NCBI GenBank assembly: GCA_964006375.1
Contig: OZ023268.1
Location: 83,897,835-83,961,834 of the forward strand
Length of the DNA stretch: 64,000 nucleotides
Direction of reading: 5' to 3'
Source of the DNA: Tillus elongatus
Lineage: Eukaryota; Arthropoda; Insecta; Coleoptera; Cleridae
Positions 63,481-64,000 of the stretch are shown in pieces (position 1 is the stretch's first letter; every line of letters starts with the position of its first letter). The notes beneath the pieces were generated by a model. That model ran no database searches, was not told the origin of the DNA, and was given only the letters and a program-made list of their open reading frames with translations. Both the position numbers and the translations under genes were made by a program.

Positions 63481-64000
63481 ATTTTCTTTAAAATATTTTT
63501 AATAGCAAATGTCTTTCTTTGATGAAAGCAGGCATAAAACTTGGTTGCCTATATAGTAGAAACAATGTATCATATTTAATCGAAATAAATTTATTGTTTG
63601 AAAATATATAAATATTTTTCACAAGTCTGGATGCAGCAAATGTTTTTAATAGCAAATGCGAGCAGGCATCAATCTGATTACCGGTATAGCCTATGTAGTA
63701 GAAACAATGTACTATAGTTTATCAAAATTACTTATGGTTTGAAAACATACATAAATTTTCCGAAAATAAACTTAAATGTTGGTTTCCTAACCAACAAAGC
63801 TTACGTTAATAGCAAATTGAGTTATTGAAATTTGAAGGATTTAATGAAAATTCGGTAAATTTGCAGATTAGCTCTCGAACGCTTTTCAAAAAATTGTTTT
63901 CAGAAATATCACCAGGACCCCACCTGGATGTAGAAACCACAAGAAAAATTTCTTGTTCACACCCCCCAAAGGAAGCTACGGGACTGGGAGTGAATAGGGG
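63481..64000. other. further dispersed-repeat end copies, otherwise unassigned
   Basis: CTGGATGCAGCAAATG at 63626 repeats the end motif, and the blocks AAAGCAGGCATAAAACTTGG and AGCAGGCATCAATCTGATTA are tandemly related to the interior of 17300-17625. Confidence 0.4.

Overview
The window is AT-rich nuclear DNA from an arthropod, most probably an insect. The basis is its mobile-element mix: an errantivirus-like LTR retrotransposon with an env frame, DD41D mariner-like elements, piggyBac, Penelope-like and Jockey/R1-type non-LTR elements, and a tRNA-derived SINE. I recognise no host gene, rRNA gene or functional tRNA gene. Almost everything readable is a mobile element or its remains, set among very long (AT)n arrays. 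The species cannot be named from this sequence.

Layout. 1-2.7 kb: an R1-type reverse transcriptase fragment cut by the window edge, then a decayed mariner-like element with long inverted repeats. 2.7-10.1 kb: a transposase fragment, a foldback repeat, a SINE-like head and several copies of a dispersed repeat with an internal (TA)n array. 10.1-11.5 kb: a heat-shock-element-like cluster, stacked transposon ends and the longest (AT)n array. 11.5-15.2 kb: two 5'-truncated Jockey/CR1-type retrotransposons, each running at its 3' side into (AT)n. 17.3-18.7 kb: an inverted-repeat element and another (TA)n repeat. 20.0-24.7 kb: a piggyBac element bounded by TTAA, inserted in a Penelope-like fragment and itself invaded by a 1.2-kb non-autonomous transposon and by head-to-head Penelope-like pieces. 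24.8-34.3 kb: one (AT)n array split by a 7.2-kb LTR retrotransposon with identical LTRs and, 9 bp further on, a 2.07-kb DD41D element with an intact transposase and 340-bp inverted repeats. 35.3-37.7 kb: diverged direct repeats flanking a hammerhead-like motif, then a SINE. 37.7-40.8 kb: a three-level nest (retrotransposon inside a DD41D element inside a (TA)n repeat). 42.9-47.1 kb: a third mariner-like element, carrying the second copy of the 1.2-kb non-autonomous transposon and two GC-rich palindromes. 47-57 kb: a Penelope-like remnant, more (AT)n repeats, a 1.2-kb long-inverted-repeat element and an 817-bp TIR element. 57.7-59.2 kb: a GC-rich degenerate tandem repeat. 59.7-60.7 kb: a Penelope endonuclease fragment and a Gypsy integrase fragment. 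62.6-63.0 kb: a full SINE with a 12-bp target duplication.

How the parts interact. TA-targeting mariner-like elements and the LTR element, which duplicated ATAT, have landed inside (AT)n arrays, so the arrays act as safe landing sites. Many arrays sit at one fixed place inside a dispersed repeat family, so transposition seems to spread the landing sites. Hammerhead-ribozyme-like motifs recur at Penelope-type termini, and their helix II varies in a base-pair-preserving way.
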